Part shown: positions 44,941 through 53,475 of the stretch, in pieces
Layout: each line of letters opens with the position of its first letter
How positions within the stretch are numbered: position 1 is the stretch's first letter
Source: Schaalia cardiffensis
Lineage (GTDB): Bacteria; Actinomycetota; Actinomycetes; Actinomycetales; Actinomycetaceae
Direction of reading: 5' to 3'
Assembly: GCF_016405145.1 (NCBI RefSeq)
Contig: NZ_JAEKIA010000003.1
Coordinates: forward strand, 1-64,000
Length of the DNA: 64,000 nt
Translations under genes and position numbers: made by a program
The notes under the pieces: generated by a model
Told to the model about the DNA's origin: nothing
Seen by the model: only the letters and a program-made list of their open reading frames with translations
The model's database searches: none

Positions 44941-45795
44941 TTAGCTGAGCACACCGAACAGCACCTTGTAGATCAGTGTGATGAATGCACACATGCCAAG
45001 GAAAACTGCCCCGGTCATCAACATGGCCTGAGACTCTTGCTCCCTCGCCGTTATCCCCCCTTTCGCCCGACCCTGGCGGATCAAGAGGAAAGCGACGAAA
45101 GCACCGACGATCAGGCCGCCAAGGTGGGACTGCCAGGACACATTCGACGCAATGAAGCCATACGCCAGGTTGGCCGCCACGAGCACAAGGACCGCCCTCG
45201 TATCCATGCCCGCCTCACGCTGGACAACGAAAAGTGCGCCGAACAGGCCGAACACCGCGCCCGAAGCTCCGACCGTCGCCGTGTAAACCGTGGAGGGCTG
45301 GACCAACACCCACATGAGGACGAATGCGGAACCGCCGATCGCAGAGAGCAGATAGATCGCCGCGAAACGCCAATGCCCGAAGATCTTCTCAAGGGGAGAA
45401 CCCACCCAGTACAGGGCCAACATATTGAGGAGGAGATGGACGATTCCGCTGTGCAAGAAGGCCGTGGTGAGGAAACGCCAGGGCTGAATAGCTGCAAATG
45501 CCGGACTGAAGAGAAACAGACGTTCAACACTGGGGAGCATGAAGCCCACGAGCGCGAAGAAGGCGCACAGTCCGATCAGAGTCTTCGTCACGCCAGGAGT
45601 GGCCGAAGAGCGCGAAAAGGTCGGCGTACCTGCGCAGTCCACGCACAGGGCACGTACCTCCGTCGGAACCAGGCAGGCCACGCACATCGGTCGATTGCAC
45701 CTCTTGCAGTAATCGACCGATCTCACGCCGGGATGGCGCGGGCATTGAGGCGCGGAGGAGGGATCGGAACGTTGACCGTACTGGGGTACCGACAT
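44941..45795 (-). CDS. rhomboid family intramembrane serine protease
   Basis: A 284-residue membrane protease. The N-terminus is a zinc-binding module with paired Cys/His (CPRHPGVRSVDYCKRCNRPM, CVACL, CVDC), as in actinobacterial rhomboids. The catalytic core has PWRFLTTAFLHSGIVHLLLN (HxxxN region), the nucleophile in VGASGAVFGLFGALF and the His in SWQSHLGGLIVGAF. Six or seven helices are visible. ATG at 45795 has AAGGAGAA upstream; the frame to 45831 is longer without a site. Substrates are unknown. It follows the cyclophilin gene on the same strand. Confidence 0.92.
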   Translation of the reverse strand: MSVPQYGQRSDPSSAPQCPRHPGVRSVDYCKRCNRPMCVACLVPTEVRALCVDCAGTPTFSRSSATPGVTKTLIGLCAFFALVGFMLPSVERLFLFSPAFAAIQPWRFLTTAFLHSGIVHLLLNMLALYWVGSPLEKIFGHWRFAAIYLLSAIGGSAFVLMWVLVQPSTVYTATVGASGAVFGLFGALFVVQREAGMDTRAVLVLVAANLAYGFIASNVSWQSHLGGLIVGAFVAFLLIRQGRAKGGITAREQESQAMLMTGAVFLGMCAFITLIYKVLFGVLS

Positions 45796-45848
45796 GGCGT
45801 TCTCCTTGCGGGGAATGATTCGACACAACACATCGACGAGGACGATGC

Positions 45849-45874
45849 CGGGGCGAGGCGCAGGCCTCGCCCCG
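45849..45874 (-). terminator. hairpin between cyclophilin and rhomboid genes
   Basis: Stem CGGGGCGAGGC / GCCTCGCCCCG, four-base loop, 21 bases beyond the cyclophilin stop on the minus strand. Confidence 0.6.
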
Positions 45875-45895
45875 TGGATCGCGCTCTGCGAAAGA

Positions 45896-46417
45896 TCACT
45901 CGGAGATGGTCACCGATTCGATGACGACATCTTCGACAGGACGATCATTAGCGCCGGTCACAACTGCGGCAATCGTATCGACGACATCCTTCGAAGCCTG
46001 GTCGACAACCTTGCCGAAGATCGTGTGCTTGCCGAAAAGCCACTGAGTCGGGGCGACGGTGATGAAAAACTGAGAGCCGTTCGTACCGCGACCCATGCGC
46101 TTGCCCGCGTTCGCCATCGCGAGAACATAGGGGGAATCGAAGGTGAGCTCAGGGTGGATCTCATCATCGAACTGGTAGCCGGGGCCACCGGTGCCAGTGC
46201 CGAGGGGATCGCCGCCCTGGATCATGAAACCGGAGATCACGCGGTGGAAGATCGTGCCGTCGAAGAGCGGACGGGAGGTCTTCTGACGGGTGTTCGGATC
46301 AACCCATTCGCGTTCGCCACGGGCAAGGGTCACGAAATTATGGACCGTCTTGGGAGCGTGGTTCGGGAAAAGTTCGACGAGGATATCGCCCTTATTCGTA
46401 TGCAGTGTTGCTTCCAT
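45896..46417 (-). CDS. cyclophilin-type peptidyl-prolyl isomerase
   Basis: A cytoplasmic cyclophilin that speeds cis-trans isomerisation of X-Pro bonds. Family motifs are [37 protein letters not shown] (catalytic Arg in FHRV and Gln in IQGGD), [20 protein letters not shown] and [13 protein letters not shown]. Length is 173 residues. I take ATG at 46417 ([10 protein letters not shown]); ATG at 46426 is also possible. The longer frame to 46546 is not conserved. It diverges from the next gene, as ppiA does in many actinobacterial chromosomes near oriC. Confidence 0.93.
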   Translation of the reverse strand: MEATLHTNKGDILVELFPNHAPKTVHNFVTLARGEREWVDPNTRQKTSRPLFDGTIFHRVISGFMIQGGDPLGTGTGGPGYQFDDEIHPELTFDSPYVLAMANAGKRMGRGTNGSQFFITVAPTQWLFGKHTIFGKVVDQASKDVVDTIAAVVTGANDRPVEDVVIESVTISE

Positions 46418-46566
46418 GCCTCTCATCGTCCCAGATTCACTCTTATCGGGCACGAGCTCGGCGCACCGAGAGTGCTTCAGTGGGCTGCAGATCACACAGC
46501 TTCGTAGCACAATAGGACAAGACGGCGCATCCGCGCCGAACCCCATCTGACGGATTCGGAGACATC

Positions 46567-47172
46567 ATGGCCAATACGCCGAACTTCGATGCGGACAAGC
46601 TGCGCACCGAGGCGCTTCAGCTTCGCGACGCCGTTGCCGTTACGGCTGGTCGCATGGCCGTTAAGGCCGCCGACCTCGCTGAGCAGGGAGTCGACTGGGC
46701 GGCACCTCGCGCCCAGGCCGCCCTGGAGACCGCGATCGAAAAAGCCACACCCGTCGTCGAGGACGCAAGCGAGCGAGCTCAGGCCGCCGTTGAGCGCGCT
46801 CGTCCTGCTCTTGAGCACGCGCGCGCCGAGCTTGTTGACGACTATCTTCCGCGCATCAACCGTGCAGTCCACGAGGGCGCCGAAGCACTCAACACTGAGG
46901 GAGCACTCGTTGATCGCGCCCGTCGCGCCACGAAGGTTTCGCAGGCAGCGCTCCTTACCCCGACGAAGGCGCTTCGTCCGAAGAGGCGCTTCCTTCGCGC
47001 TATCGGATGGACTGCTCTCGCGGGCACTGTCGCCGGCGTCGGTTATGTCCTGTGGAAGCGCAGTCAGCCGATCGAGGACCCCTGGGCTGAAGAGTACTGG
47101 GCCGACCTTGAGACTGATTCCTTCGTCCCAGCTATTGAGGCTGAGGAGATCGGCGACTTCCCCAAGGAGTAG
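46567..47172 (+). CDS. membrane-associated coiled-coil protein (DUF5324-like)
   Basis: A 201-residue protein. Residues 1-135 are Ala/Glu/Arg-rich amphipathic helix (AAPRAQAALETAIEKATPVV, DASERAQAAVERARPALEHA). A basic segment and one span (AIGWTALAGTVAGVGYVLWK) follow, then an acidic tail (DPWAEEYWADLETDSF). The layout resembles the DUF5324-type proteins encoded beside ppiA in actinobacteria. No enzymatic motif is present. ATG at 46567 is preceded by GGAGACATC. A strong hairpin follows the gene. Confidence 0.75.
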   Translation: MANTPNFDADKLRTEALQLRDAVAVTAGRMAVKAADLAEQGVDWAAPRAQAALETAIEKATPVVEDASERAQAAVERARPALEHARAELVDDYLPRINRAVHEGAEALNTEGALVDRARRATKVSQAALLTPTKALRPKRRFLRAIGWTALAGTVAGVGYVLWKRSQPIEDPWAEEYWADLETDSFVPAIEAEEIGDFPKE

Positions 47173-47263
47173 GTCGAGGAGTATCACGACGAGCGTGAAT
47201 GCTGCGTTTGGTGAGCTCTCCCTCGTGTGAATCGCATCGTGCCCGGGCGTTGAGCCCGCAGAC

Positions 47264-47299
47264 GCTGGAGGCCCTGACGGTTCCGTCAGGGCCTCCAGC
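47264..47299 (+). terminator. very strong hairpin after coiled-coil gene
   Basis: Perfect 17-bp stem GCTGGAGGCCCTGACGG / CCGTCAGGGCCTCCAGC around TT. Confidence 0.8.
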
Positions 47300-47346
47300 A
47301 TGTGTTCAGCCATGTGAGGTGAAGACCCGATGTGACTCGGAACTCG

Positions 47347-47381
47347 GGGGAGGCTGCGCTGAAAACCAACGCAGCCTCCCC
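47347..47381 (-). terminator. hairpin after HAD gene
   Basis: Perfect 12-bp stem GGGGAGGCTGCG / CGCAGCCTCCCC with an 11-base loop, 32 bases beyond the HAD stop. Confidence 0.75.
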
Positions 47382-47412
47382 TCGAATCCTTTAGCCCTGA
47401 AGAATCGTCCGC

Positions 47413-48282
47413 TTAGCCGTTAAGGAGCGTCCGCAGGACCTGGCCGACGCCGTCCTCGTTATTCGAAGGAGCCACGAAACGCGCGGCCTCGATAACATCG
47501 GCGTGAGCGTTGGCCATCGCGAAAGACCACTCGGCCTGAGCCAACATTGAAAGATCATTGTGGAAGTCGCCGAAAGCGGCAGTCTGCGCGGGAGAAACGC
47601 CGATCGTTTCTTGCAAAGCCCTGAGGGCGCGCCCCTTGTCAACGCCGCGAAGCTGCAGATCCGCCCAGTTCAGACCCGAAATCGCGAACTGGTGAGTATC
47701 GGCGAAGAGCCCCAGAGTCTTCTCGGCGATCGGAGTGACTTCCTCAAGGTCGAGGACTGCGAGCTTGATGACATCGTCATCGATAGCGCCCGATTCCATC
47801 TTCGCCACGACCTCGTGCTGGTCTGAGACCTTGAGGACCCGGTGATAGTAGGGGTCGACCTGGGAGGTGAATGGCTCATCATGTCGTTCGATGTAGGCGA
47901 ATTGCTTGCCGCACAAAAGCAGGCCCGCATTGCGCCCAGCCTTGACCTCTGTGCGGACGAGATCGATTGCGCGACTCACGGTCTCATGATCGAGAGGGCT
48001 TGAGGAGACCTCAACTCCATCCTTCATGACGATCGCCCCATTCTCGGCGATGACTGTCATTCCGGGGCGGTTCGGGAACATGTCGAGAAGGGTCCACACC
48101 TGCCTGCCAGAGGCGGGCGCGAAGACGATGCCCCGCGAGTCGAGTTCATCGAGCAACTCATCGAGCTTGGGTGGGAATCGCTTCTGGTCGTCGAGGAGGG
48201 TTCCATCCATGTCGACACCCACGAGCCGAAGCTCGCAAAGCCCGGCGTAGGCGGACAAGTCGCTGGGAAATGGCTCGGTCAT
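47413..48282 (-). CDS. HAD-superfamily Cof-type sugar phosphatase
   Basis: A cytoplasmic IIB-type HAD hydrolase. Motif I is RLVGVDMDGTLLDDQKRFPP (nucleophile and acid Asp), motif II is FAPASGRQVWTL, motif III Lys lies in the RGVDKGRALRALQE segment, and motif IV is GDFHNDLSML. The cap domain with YYHRVLKVSDQHEVVAKMES lies between. Length is about 289 residues, normal for Cof proteins acting on sugar phosphates or FMN-like compounds. ATG at 48282 is one of several in frame (48306, 48357) without clear ribosome sites, so the start is uncertain. Confidence 0.88.
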   Translation of the reverse strand: MTEPFPSDLSAYAGLCELRLVGVDMDGTLLDDQKRFPPKLDELLDELDSRGIVFAPASGRQVWTLLDMFPNRPGMTVIAENGAIVMKDGVEVSSSPLDHETVSRAIDLVRTEVKAGRNAGLLLCGKQFAYIERHDEPFTSQVDPYYHRVLKVSDQHEVVAKMESGAIDDDVIKLAVLDLEEVTPIAEKTLGLFADTHQFAISGLNWADLQLRGVDKGRALRALQETIGVSPAQTAAFGDFHNDLSMLAQAEWSFAMANAHADVIEAARFVAPSNNEDGVGQVLRTLLNG

Positions 48283-48502
48283 GCCGTGATTCTCGCTGAT
48301 TCTCATATCGTGCGCGCAGCTTTGGCGCTCTAGATGTGCAGTGCCTTTTGAGAGCATCTCGGGCGCTGTGGCAAGGATTGCTGTGACGCCTGAGGTATGC
48401 GGCGCCTCTGGTCTCTCCGTCGAAAGAGTACAGGGACCCTTCGTGTGCTGGCATGCACGGAGAAGGCCCCCGCAGGTTCACAGAGAAGAAAAGGGGAAGA
48501 AG

Positions 48503-48685
48503 ATGCGAATCGTCGAATGGGTGAAGGTCCGCAGGTCGAAGCTTCAAGGCCCGGAGTGTCCGTGGTGTGAGGAGATCCCGCTCGAAGCGTGCCCATCGTG
48601 CAGCTCCAATCCGAAAGGGCTTCACTGTCCAAACTGCTTCCGCTCACTCATCTGCCCGGTCCATCGTCAGTACTGGTGGGTGTGA
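48503..48685 (+). CDS. small zinc-ribbon protein, 60 aa
   Basis: This short gene begins with ATG preceded by AAGGGGAAG at good distance. It encodes RIVEWVKVRRSKLQGPECPW followed by four paired motifs: CPWC, CPSC, CPNC and CPVH, with an extra Cys between. Such spacing indicates one or two structural zinc sites. It ends YWWV. I do not know the family. It is divergent from the HAD gene, with 220 bases between. The interval 48686-48877 after it holds no gene. Confidence 0.65.
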   Translation: MRIVEWVKVRRSKLQGPECPWCEEIPLEACPSCSSNPKGLHCPNCFRSLICPVHRQYWWV

Positions 48686-48877
48686 TCCCCAAGGGACTGG
48701 GCGAGCATGGTGCCACTCTCCACTGAGTAGTTGGTGATTCGCCTCGTGATCCCCGGCTGTGAAAGGAAGACAGGAACCGAGAGAGACAGGGGAGTGAGGC
48801 GAGTATCGGCCCCTCCTGTGGGAATTCTTCAGCGCGGGGCCAGCCGGAGACGAGGATGAGGCGCCCGGGTGTGAAAA

Positions 48878-48908
48878 GACCCGCCTGCGTAACAATCGCA
48901 GGCGGGTC
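48878..48908 (-). terminator. intrinsic terminator of crgA
   Basis: Perfect 12-bp stem GACCCGCCTGCG / CGCAGGCGGGTC with a seven-base loop. On the minus strand it is followed by TTTT, 33 bases beyond the crgA stop. Confidence 0.8.
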
Positions 48909-48940
48909 ATCGAAATCAATCCGAGAAGCCTAAGGGGCGA

Positions 48941-49204
48941 TCAGCGCCACTTCAGTGTCATGAGGAATCCGACCATCATGATGCCCAGGCCGATCACCAT
49001 GTTCCACCACGAGATATTCGGGATCGGATAAGCGCCTGAGGAGATGTAGTAGACCATCAGCCACACGAGGCCGAGCAATAGCAATGTCACGAAGGCCGGT
49101 GCCCACCAGCGGGGGCTCAGCGGAATGCCTTCGGTCCACGAGTGGATCTCGGTGTCGTCCGAGACCTCACGCCCATCCTTCTTGCGCTTCTTCGACTCGG
49201 CCAC
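48941..49204 (-). CDS. crgA: cell division protein CrgA
   Basis: A small two-span membrane protein that joins the actinobacterial divisome and helps recruit FtsZ-linked and peptidoglycan-synthesis proteins. The cytoplasmic N-terminus is basic (SKKRKKDGREVSDDT). Span 1 is WWAPAFVTLLLLGLVWLMVY, then ISSGAYPIPNISWWN, and span 2 is MVIGLGIMMVGFLMTLKWR, the family-typical end. GTG at 49204 has GAGGAG just upstream and gives 87 residues; the longer frame to 49279 is not conserved. It diverges from the DUF881/sortase unit, as in many relatives. Confidence 0.92.
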   Translation of the reverse strand: MAESKKRKKDGREVSDDTEIHSWTEGIPLSPRWWAPAFVTLLLLGLVWLMVYYISSGAYPIPNISWWNMVIGLGIMMVGFLMTLKWR

Positions 49205-49311
49205 GTCACTCCTCAATACTCGGGGCGTCCCTGTGATGCGTTGCGGGAACGACACTGCTCGTAGCGTAGTCTTCCCCATAAGACATGTGAAAGCGCGACA
49301 CGGGAGAGGCC

Positions 49312-50364
49312 ATGAGCGGCGAAGAGCACAGGGATGAAAATCTCCTCGGCTCTCCCGTGCCCTCCGGTGACAAAACCCCTCTCCAAATATCGCCTGAACA
49401 GGCTGAACAAGCGGATGCGCAGCATCTCAAGGCTGAAAACGACACCCGGGGAAACGCGGCCGTAGAAGAAACAGCTCGTGGGAAGACCCCCGTCCCAAAG
49501 TCGCAAAAGGCTTCTGCTCGCCACAACTCCGCCCCTCACTCATCTTCCCTCGCTCCACACAAGCCCTCCTCGGCTCGCCAGCATGGCGGCGCTCATTCGC
49601 GCCCCTCAGCCCGCCACAGCTCCTCTTCTGACGCGCGCACATTCCCTTTTTTCTCCAAGAGGCCCAAGCTTCTCACAAACCTCACCTCCTCTTCGCTGCG
49701 AAAAGGGATCTCCGTCCTCGTAGTGACACTCGCATCGGGACTCCTCTTCACGATTTCCGCTTCGCTTGCGAAGACAGCCCCCCACTCCGACTCGGACCTG
49801 ATCGGCCTCGTGCGAACCTCCCAAGCAGAGGTCGGGGCCCTCGAGGAGCAAGTCCTCGGGCTCAAAGCAGAAATCGATAGCTACACGAAAGCCTCCGAAC
49901 AGCCAGCAGCCACCGTCCCCGCCCTCGCATCCCAAGCGGTGCGCGGGCCCGGGGTCACGATCACACTGACCGACGCCCCACCCGACTCCCTCTCCAGAGG
50001 GGCTGCGCCAAACGACCTCGTCATCCACCAGCAGGACATCGAGGACGTCATGAACGCGCTGTGGAATGGTGGCGCGGAAGCGATGACTGTGCAGGACATC
50101 CGAGTAACCGGCAGGACCGTGATCCGCTGCATTGGGAATGTGATCCTCGTGGACGGCGACTCCTTCTCACCCCCGTATGTGATCAAAGCAATCGGTGACC
50201 CGGCACAACTGCGCAGGAAGGTTGACGAGAATCCCCGTATCGTCAACTACAAGACCTATGTGACGCTCTACGGCCTCGGTTGGGAAATGACGACCGAGGA
50301 CGAGCTGCGCCTCCCTGCGGCGAGCGCAGATTCGACGAACTCTTACGCACAGGTGGTGGATTGA
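49312..50364 (+). CDS. DUF881 family membrane protein
   Basis: A 350-residue protein with a long hydrophilic N-terminal region (1-130, Ser/His/Pro-rich), one span (GISVLVVTLASGLLFTISAS), a short coiled coil (VGALEEQVLGLKAEIDSYTK) and the extracellular DUF881 domain: GPGVTITLTDAP, NDLVIHQQDIEDVMNALWNG, GRTVIRCIGNVILVDGDSFS and PPYVIKAIGDPAQL. DUF881 proteins lie next to crgA and sortase genes in actinobacteria; the function is unknown but probably envelope-related. The sortase start follows the stop after one base, so they are co-transcribed. Confidence 0.9.
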   Translation: MSGEEHRDENLLGSPVPSGDKTPLQISPEQAEQADAQHLKAENDTRGNAAVEETARGKTPVPKSQKASARHNSAPHSSSLAPHKPSSARQHGGAHSRPSARHSSSSDARTFPFFSKRPKLLTNLTSSSLRKGISVLVVTLASGLLFTISASLAKTAPHSDSDLIGLVRTSQAEVGALEEQVLGLKAEIDSYTKASEQPAATVPALASQAVRGPGVTITLTDAPPDSLSRGAAPNDLVIHQQDIEDVMNALWNGGAEAMTVQDIRVTGRTVIRCIGNVILVDGDSFSPPYVIKAIGDPAQLRRKVDENPRIVNYKTYVTLYGLGWEMTTEDELRLPAASADSTNSYAQVVD

Positions 50365-50365
50365 T

Positions 50366-51127
50366 ATGACGGTACCGCAGCATGTCGCACGGCGGGTGAC
50401 TCGAGAAAGCTCCTCCCCCTCCATAACGCTCGTGGGAGTACTGGGGGAACTTTTCATCACCGCCGCTCTCGTGCTCGTCGGTTTCGTGTTCTGGCAGCTC
50501 TACTGGACGAGCTATCAGGTCGCTGGACCCGTCAATGAAGCGATTCACTCCTACTCTGAGGCGCACGCCCCCGCGACGAGTAACGTCGGTGAGCGTCGCA
50601 CGAGCGCCCCTCCGGCATTCACACAATCACCGGGAATGAACGAGGTGTACGGACTCGTGCATGTGCCCAGCTGGAATTGGATGCGGATCCCGCTCGCAGA
50701 GACGACTTCCCACGCGGTCCTCGACCAGGGATTCGCCGGCCACTACAAGGAAACCGCCCAGCCGGGAGAGATTGGTAATTTCTCCATCGCCGGTCACCGC
50801 CGGACCTACGGCAACAACTTCCGCTGGATCGACCGTCTACAGGACGAGGACAAGGTCGTCGTCGAATTGGACAACTACTACATTGTGTACTCCGTGAAAT
50901 CCCGGGAAATCGTTGAAGCCGATGATGAGACGAATACTCGTGTCATCGCGCCTGTCATTGGGGATGTCTCCTGGACGCAGGCCCCCACACAACGGTGGAT
51001 GACGATGACGACCTGCCACCCCGAATATGGCAATTCACAGCGCTTCATTGTCCATTTGAGTTTCGAGTCGTGGACCCCGAAGGACACTGGTGTGCCCGCC
51101 GAACTCGCCGAAGAGCCGGCCGCCTGA
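50366..51127 (+). CDS. srtE: class E sortase
   Basis: A membrane-anchored transpeptidase that joins secreted proteins to the cell wall. One N-terminal span (VGVLGELFITAALVLVGFVF) precedes the catalytic domain. The His lies in NFSIAGHRRTYGNNFRWIDR, the Cys in WMTMTTCHPEYGNSQRFIV and the Arg in QRFIVHL. TTCHP close to TLTTC is typical of class E, which prefers LAxTG instead of LPxTG. The surface protein at 26-27 kb ends with LARTG and is a likely substrate. ATG at 50366 is one base after the DUF881 stop. Confidence 0.92.
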   Translation: MTVPQHVARRVTRESSSPSITLVGVLGELFITAALVLVGFVFWQLYWTSYQVAGPVNEAIHSYSEAHAPATSNVGERRTSAPPAFTQSPGMNEVYGLVHVPSWNWMRIPLAETTSHAVLDQGFAGHYKETAQPGEIGNFSIAGHRRTYGNNFRWIDRLQDEDKVVVELDNYYIVYSVKSREIVEADDETNTRVIAPVIGDVSWTQAPTQRWMTMTTCHPEYGNSQRFIVHLSFESWTPKDTGVPAELAEEPAA

Positions 51128-51150
51128 TCGCCTAGGAGAGGAATCGAATC

Positions 51151-51303
51151 GTGTACGCGTGGATCTTCCGCCATCTGCCCGGTCCGAAGTGGCTGAAAGT
51201 ACTTGAGTCTGCTGCGCTGATTGCGCTGATCGTCTGGGTGCTCTTCACCTATGTGTACCCCTGGGTCCAGCTGTTCTTCGGCCTGGGTGGCGCCGACCTT
51301 TGA
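51151..51303 (+). CDS. small membrane protein encoded after sortase E, 50 aa
   Basis: A GTG start preceded by AGGAGAGG encodes YAWIFRHLPGPKWLKVLESA and then one hydrophobic helix (ALIALIVWVLFTYVYPWVQL), ending FFGLGGADL. The W-RxLPGP-W-K opening matches a short conserved protein that follows sortase E genes in other actinobacteria, as I recall it. It is 23 bases after the sortase stop and before a strong terminator, so it is the last gene of the DUF881-sortase unit. The role is unknown; it may assist or anchor the sortase. Confidence 0.78.
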   Translation: MYAWIFRHLPGPKWLKVLESAALIALIVWVLFTYVYPWVQLFFGLGGADL

Positions 51304-51321
51304 GTTCCCTCATGAGAGGTA

Positions 51322-51370
51322 CGCTCCTCCTTCGCCCTCGATCCTGATGACCGAGGGCGAAGGAGGAGCG
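51322..51370. terminator. bidirectional terminator between sortase unit and pknB
   Basis: A perfect 19-bp stem, CGCTCCTCCTTCGCCCTCG and its complement, with an 11-base loop. It lies 18 bases after the small gene and 96 bases past the pknB stop, so it can serve both strands. Confidence 0.85.
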
Positions 51371-51465
51371 AGTCGAGAGCACTGAACTCGAGGGGTGCGC
51401 CTCCGTGGCGGCGCACTTCGAGATCAGCCCTTCGGGCCTTTCATAGGTGGGAATTCATAGGTGAC

Positions 51466-53475
51466 CTAGCCGTTGTTGTTCTGTCCCGGCTGATTCTGGT
51501 TCTTCGGCTTGGGGCCCTTCGACACGGTGAGAGACACATTCGAGTTCTGAGCGACAGGGGAACCCTCCGCCGGGTTCACCGCGATGACAGTACCGGCGGG
51601 CTGATCCTCGGAGTACTCCTCGGTGACGGTGACGCTGAGTGTCAGCCCCTGGAGCGCTGCGATGACGGAGGACTTGTCGTAGCCGACGATGGTATCGGGG
51701 ATGGTGACCTTCCCGGAGGAAAGAGTGATGGACACGGACTCGCCCTTGTTCACGCTTGTCCCGGCCTCGGGTGAGCTGAAGAGGACGAGGCCCTCGCGCT
51801 GGGATGCGTCGTCGGAGGTGAGGACGGAACCGACTTTCAGGCCCTTCGCAGCCAATGCCTCACGCGCCTGATCCTGCGTCATACCCGTGAGATCAGGGAC
51901 CGCAACAGACTTCGTGCCGGAGGAAACGGTACCGGTGATCGTCTGCCCCTTCTTCACCTTGCTGCCGGGTGAAGGATTGACCTGTGCGATCTTGCCGTTT
52001 TCCACGGTGTCTGAAGCGACTTGGTCGGAGGAGAGCTGCCAGACTAGGCCAAGGGCTTCAACCGCTTGTTTCGCCTCTTCAGGACTCATGTTGATGAGGT
52101 TGTCGGGAACGATCACGGAATCGGAACCGCTGGAGATTTTCGCTTTGACCGTGGAACCGGGAGCAACCATCGTTCCAGAGGGCGGGTCGGTCTCGACCAC
52201 GGAGCCCTCCGCGACGGTGTCAGAGGGGACTTTCTTCGGATCGATGGTGAAAACAAGACCCACAGCTTCAACCGCTGCCTGAGCGTCCTGCTGGGTCATA
52301 TTCACGAGGTTGTCGGGAACTGCGACTGTCGCATTCGACTTCGTCGTTGATTGCAGGGCGTACCAGATGCCGCCGATCAGTGCGAGAGCGACGAGGATGA
52401 GAATGGCGAGGACAAGAACCTTCTTCTTCGACTTCTTCTCCTCGACCTCCTCGGGCTCTTCACTCACCGGGGCGATCGACGAGGTCGCCGTAGCGACGGG
52501 CTGGAAGGCGGTGGAGGGCAAGGTCTGCGTGGGGGTGCCCTGAGCGGAGCTGCCCTGTGTGGGAGTGAGAGTCTGAGTCTGCGCCCACACTGCTGTTTCA
52601 GGAGCGTTCACATTGCCCCCACGTGAAGCTCTCATGAGGTCAACGAGCATTGATCCGGCGGAGGAGTAACGCTGTTCACGGTCCTTCGCAAGGGCCTTCA
52701 TGACGACACGGTCGAGGGCTTCTGGGATGTCCGGGGTTACAGAGGAGGGGGTGGGTGGCAGCTGCTGAACGTGCTGATAGGCCACGGCCACTGCGGAATC
52801 CCCAGTGAAAGGCGGTCGGCCGGTGAGCAGTTCGAAGAGGACGACACCGGTTGAGTACAGGTCTGAGCGCGCATCGACTTGCTCGCCCCTGGCCTGTTCG
52901 GGCGAGAGATATTGCGCGGTTCCAACCACGGCGTTCGTCTGCGTCATTGTCGCCTGAGAGTCGGTCAGGGCTCGGGCGATGCCGAAGTCCATGACCTTCA
53001 CTTTGCCATCGCCGGTGAGCATGATATTGCCCGGTTTGATGTCACGGTGGACAAGGTTTTGGGAGTGAGAGTATTCGAGCGCTGAAAGGATGCCGGAGAC
53101 GATGGAGATCGCTTCGTTGATCGGGACGGGAGTGCCATCGGAGAGGAGTTCCTTGACGGTATGTCCTTCGACGTACTCCATGACGATGTAGGGCACCGAG
53201 ATGCTGCGTCCGTCCGGGCCGGTGACGGTTTCTTCACCGGTGTCGTACACGGACACGATATTCGGGTGATTGAGGGAAGCAGCAGACTGCGCCTCCCTGC
53301 GGAAGCGCGCCTGGAAAATGGAGTCCCTCGCCAGGTCCGAGCGGAGCATCTTGATCGCGACGATCCTCGACAAGCGCGTGTCGAATCCGAGATGCACCTC
53401 GGCCATTCCGCCGTGGCCGATAAGAGAACGCACCTCGTAGCGGCCTGCTAGACGGTGTGCCATGGGCTCAGCCAT
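51466..53475 (-). CDS. pknB: Ser/Thr protein kinase PknB with four PASTA domains
   Basis: The receptor kinase that senses peptidoglycan fragments or lipid II and phosphorylates division and wall-synthesis proteins. The kinase domain (about 10-280) has the P-loop LIGHGGMAEVHLG, VAIKML, HRDIKPGNIML, DFGIARALTD and the activation loop to APE-like SPEQ. A Pro/Thr linker precedes one span (LVLAILILVALALIGGIWYA), then four PASTA repeats (VPDNLVNMTQQDAQAAVEAV, VPDNLINMSPEEAKQAVEAL, VPDLTGMTQDQAREALAAKG, IPDTIVGYDKSSVIAALQG) and a Gln/Asn-rich tip. ATG at 53475 has GAGGAGG upstream and overlaps pknA by 28 bases. The longer frame to 53718 is a shadow. Confidence 0.95.
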   Translation of the reverse strand: MAEPMAHRLAGRYEVRSLIGHGGMAEVHLGFDTRLSRIVAIKMLRSDLARDSIFQARFRREAQSAASLNHPNIVSVYDTGEETVTGPDGRSISVPYIVMEYVEGHTVKELLSDGTPVPINEAISIVSGILSALEYSHSQNLVHRDIKPGNIMLTGDGKVKVMDFGIARALTDSQATMTQTNAVVGTAQYLSPEQARGEQVDARSDLYSTGVVLFELLTGRPPFTGDSAVAVAYQHVQQLPPTPSSVTPDIPEALDRVVMKALAKDREQRYSSAGSMLVDLMRASRGGNVNAPETAVWAQTQTLTPTQGSSAQGTPTQTLPSTAFQPVATATSSIAPVSEEPEEVEEKKSKKKVLVLAILILVALALIGGIWYALQSTTKSNATVAVPDNLVNMTQQDAQAAVEAVGLVFTIDPKKVPSDTVAEGSVVETDPPSGTMVAPGSTVKAKISSGSDSVIVPDNLINMSPEEAKQAVEALGLVWQLSSDQVASDTVENGKIAQVNPSPGSKVKKGQTITGTVSSGTKSVAVPDLTGMTQDQAREALAAKGLKVGSVLTSDDASQREGLVLFSSPEAGTSVNKGESVSITLSSGKVTIPDTIVGYDKSSVIAALQGLTLSVTVTEEYSEDQPAGTVIAVNPAEGSPVAQNSNVSLTVSKGPKPKNQNQPGQNNNG

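Noticed and set aside
45037-45924. Long plus-strand frame of 295 codons
   Set aside because: It is the complement shadow of the rhomboid gene; composition (Arg/His/Glu-rich) and lack of motifs mark it as such.
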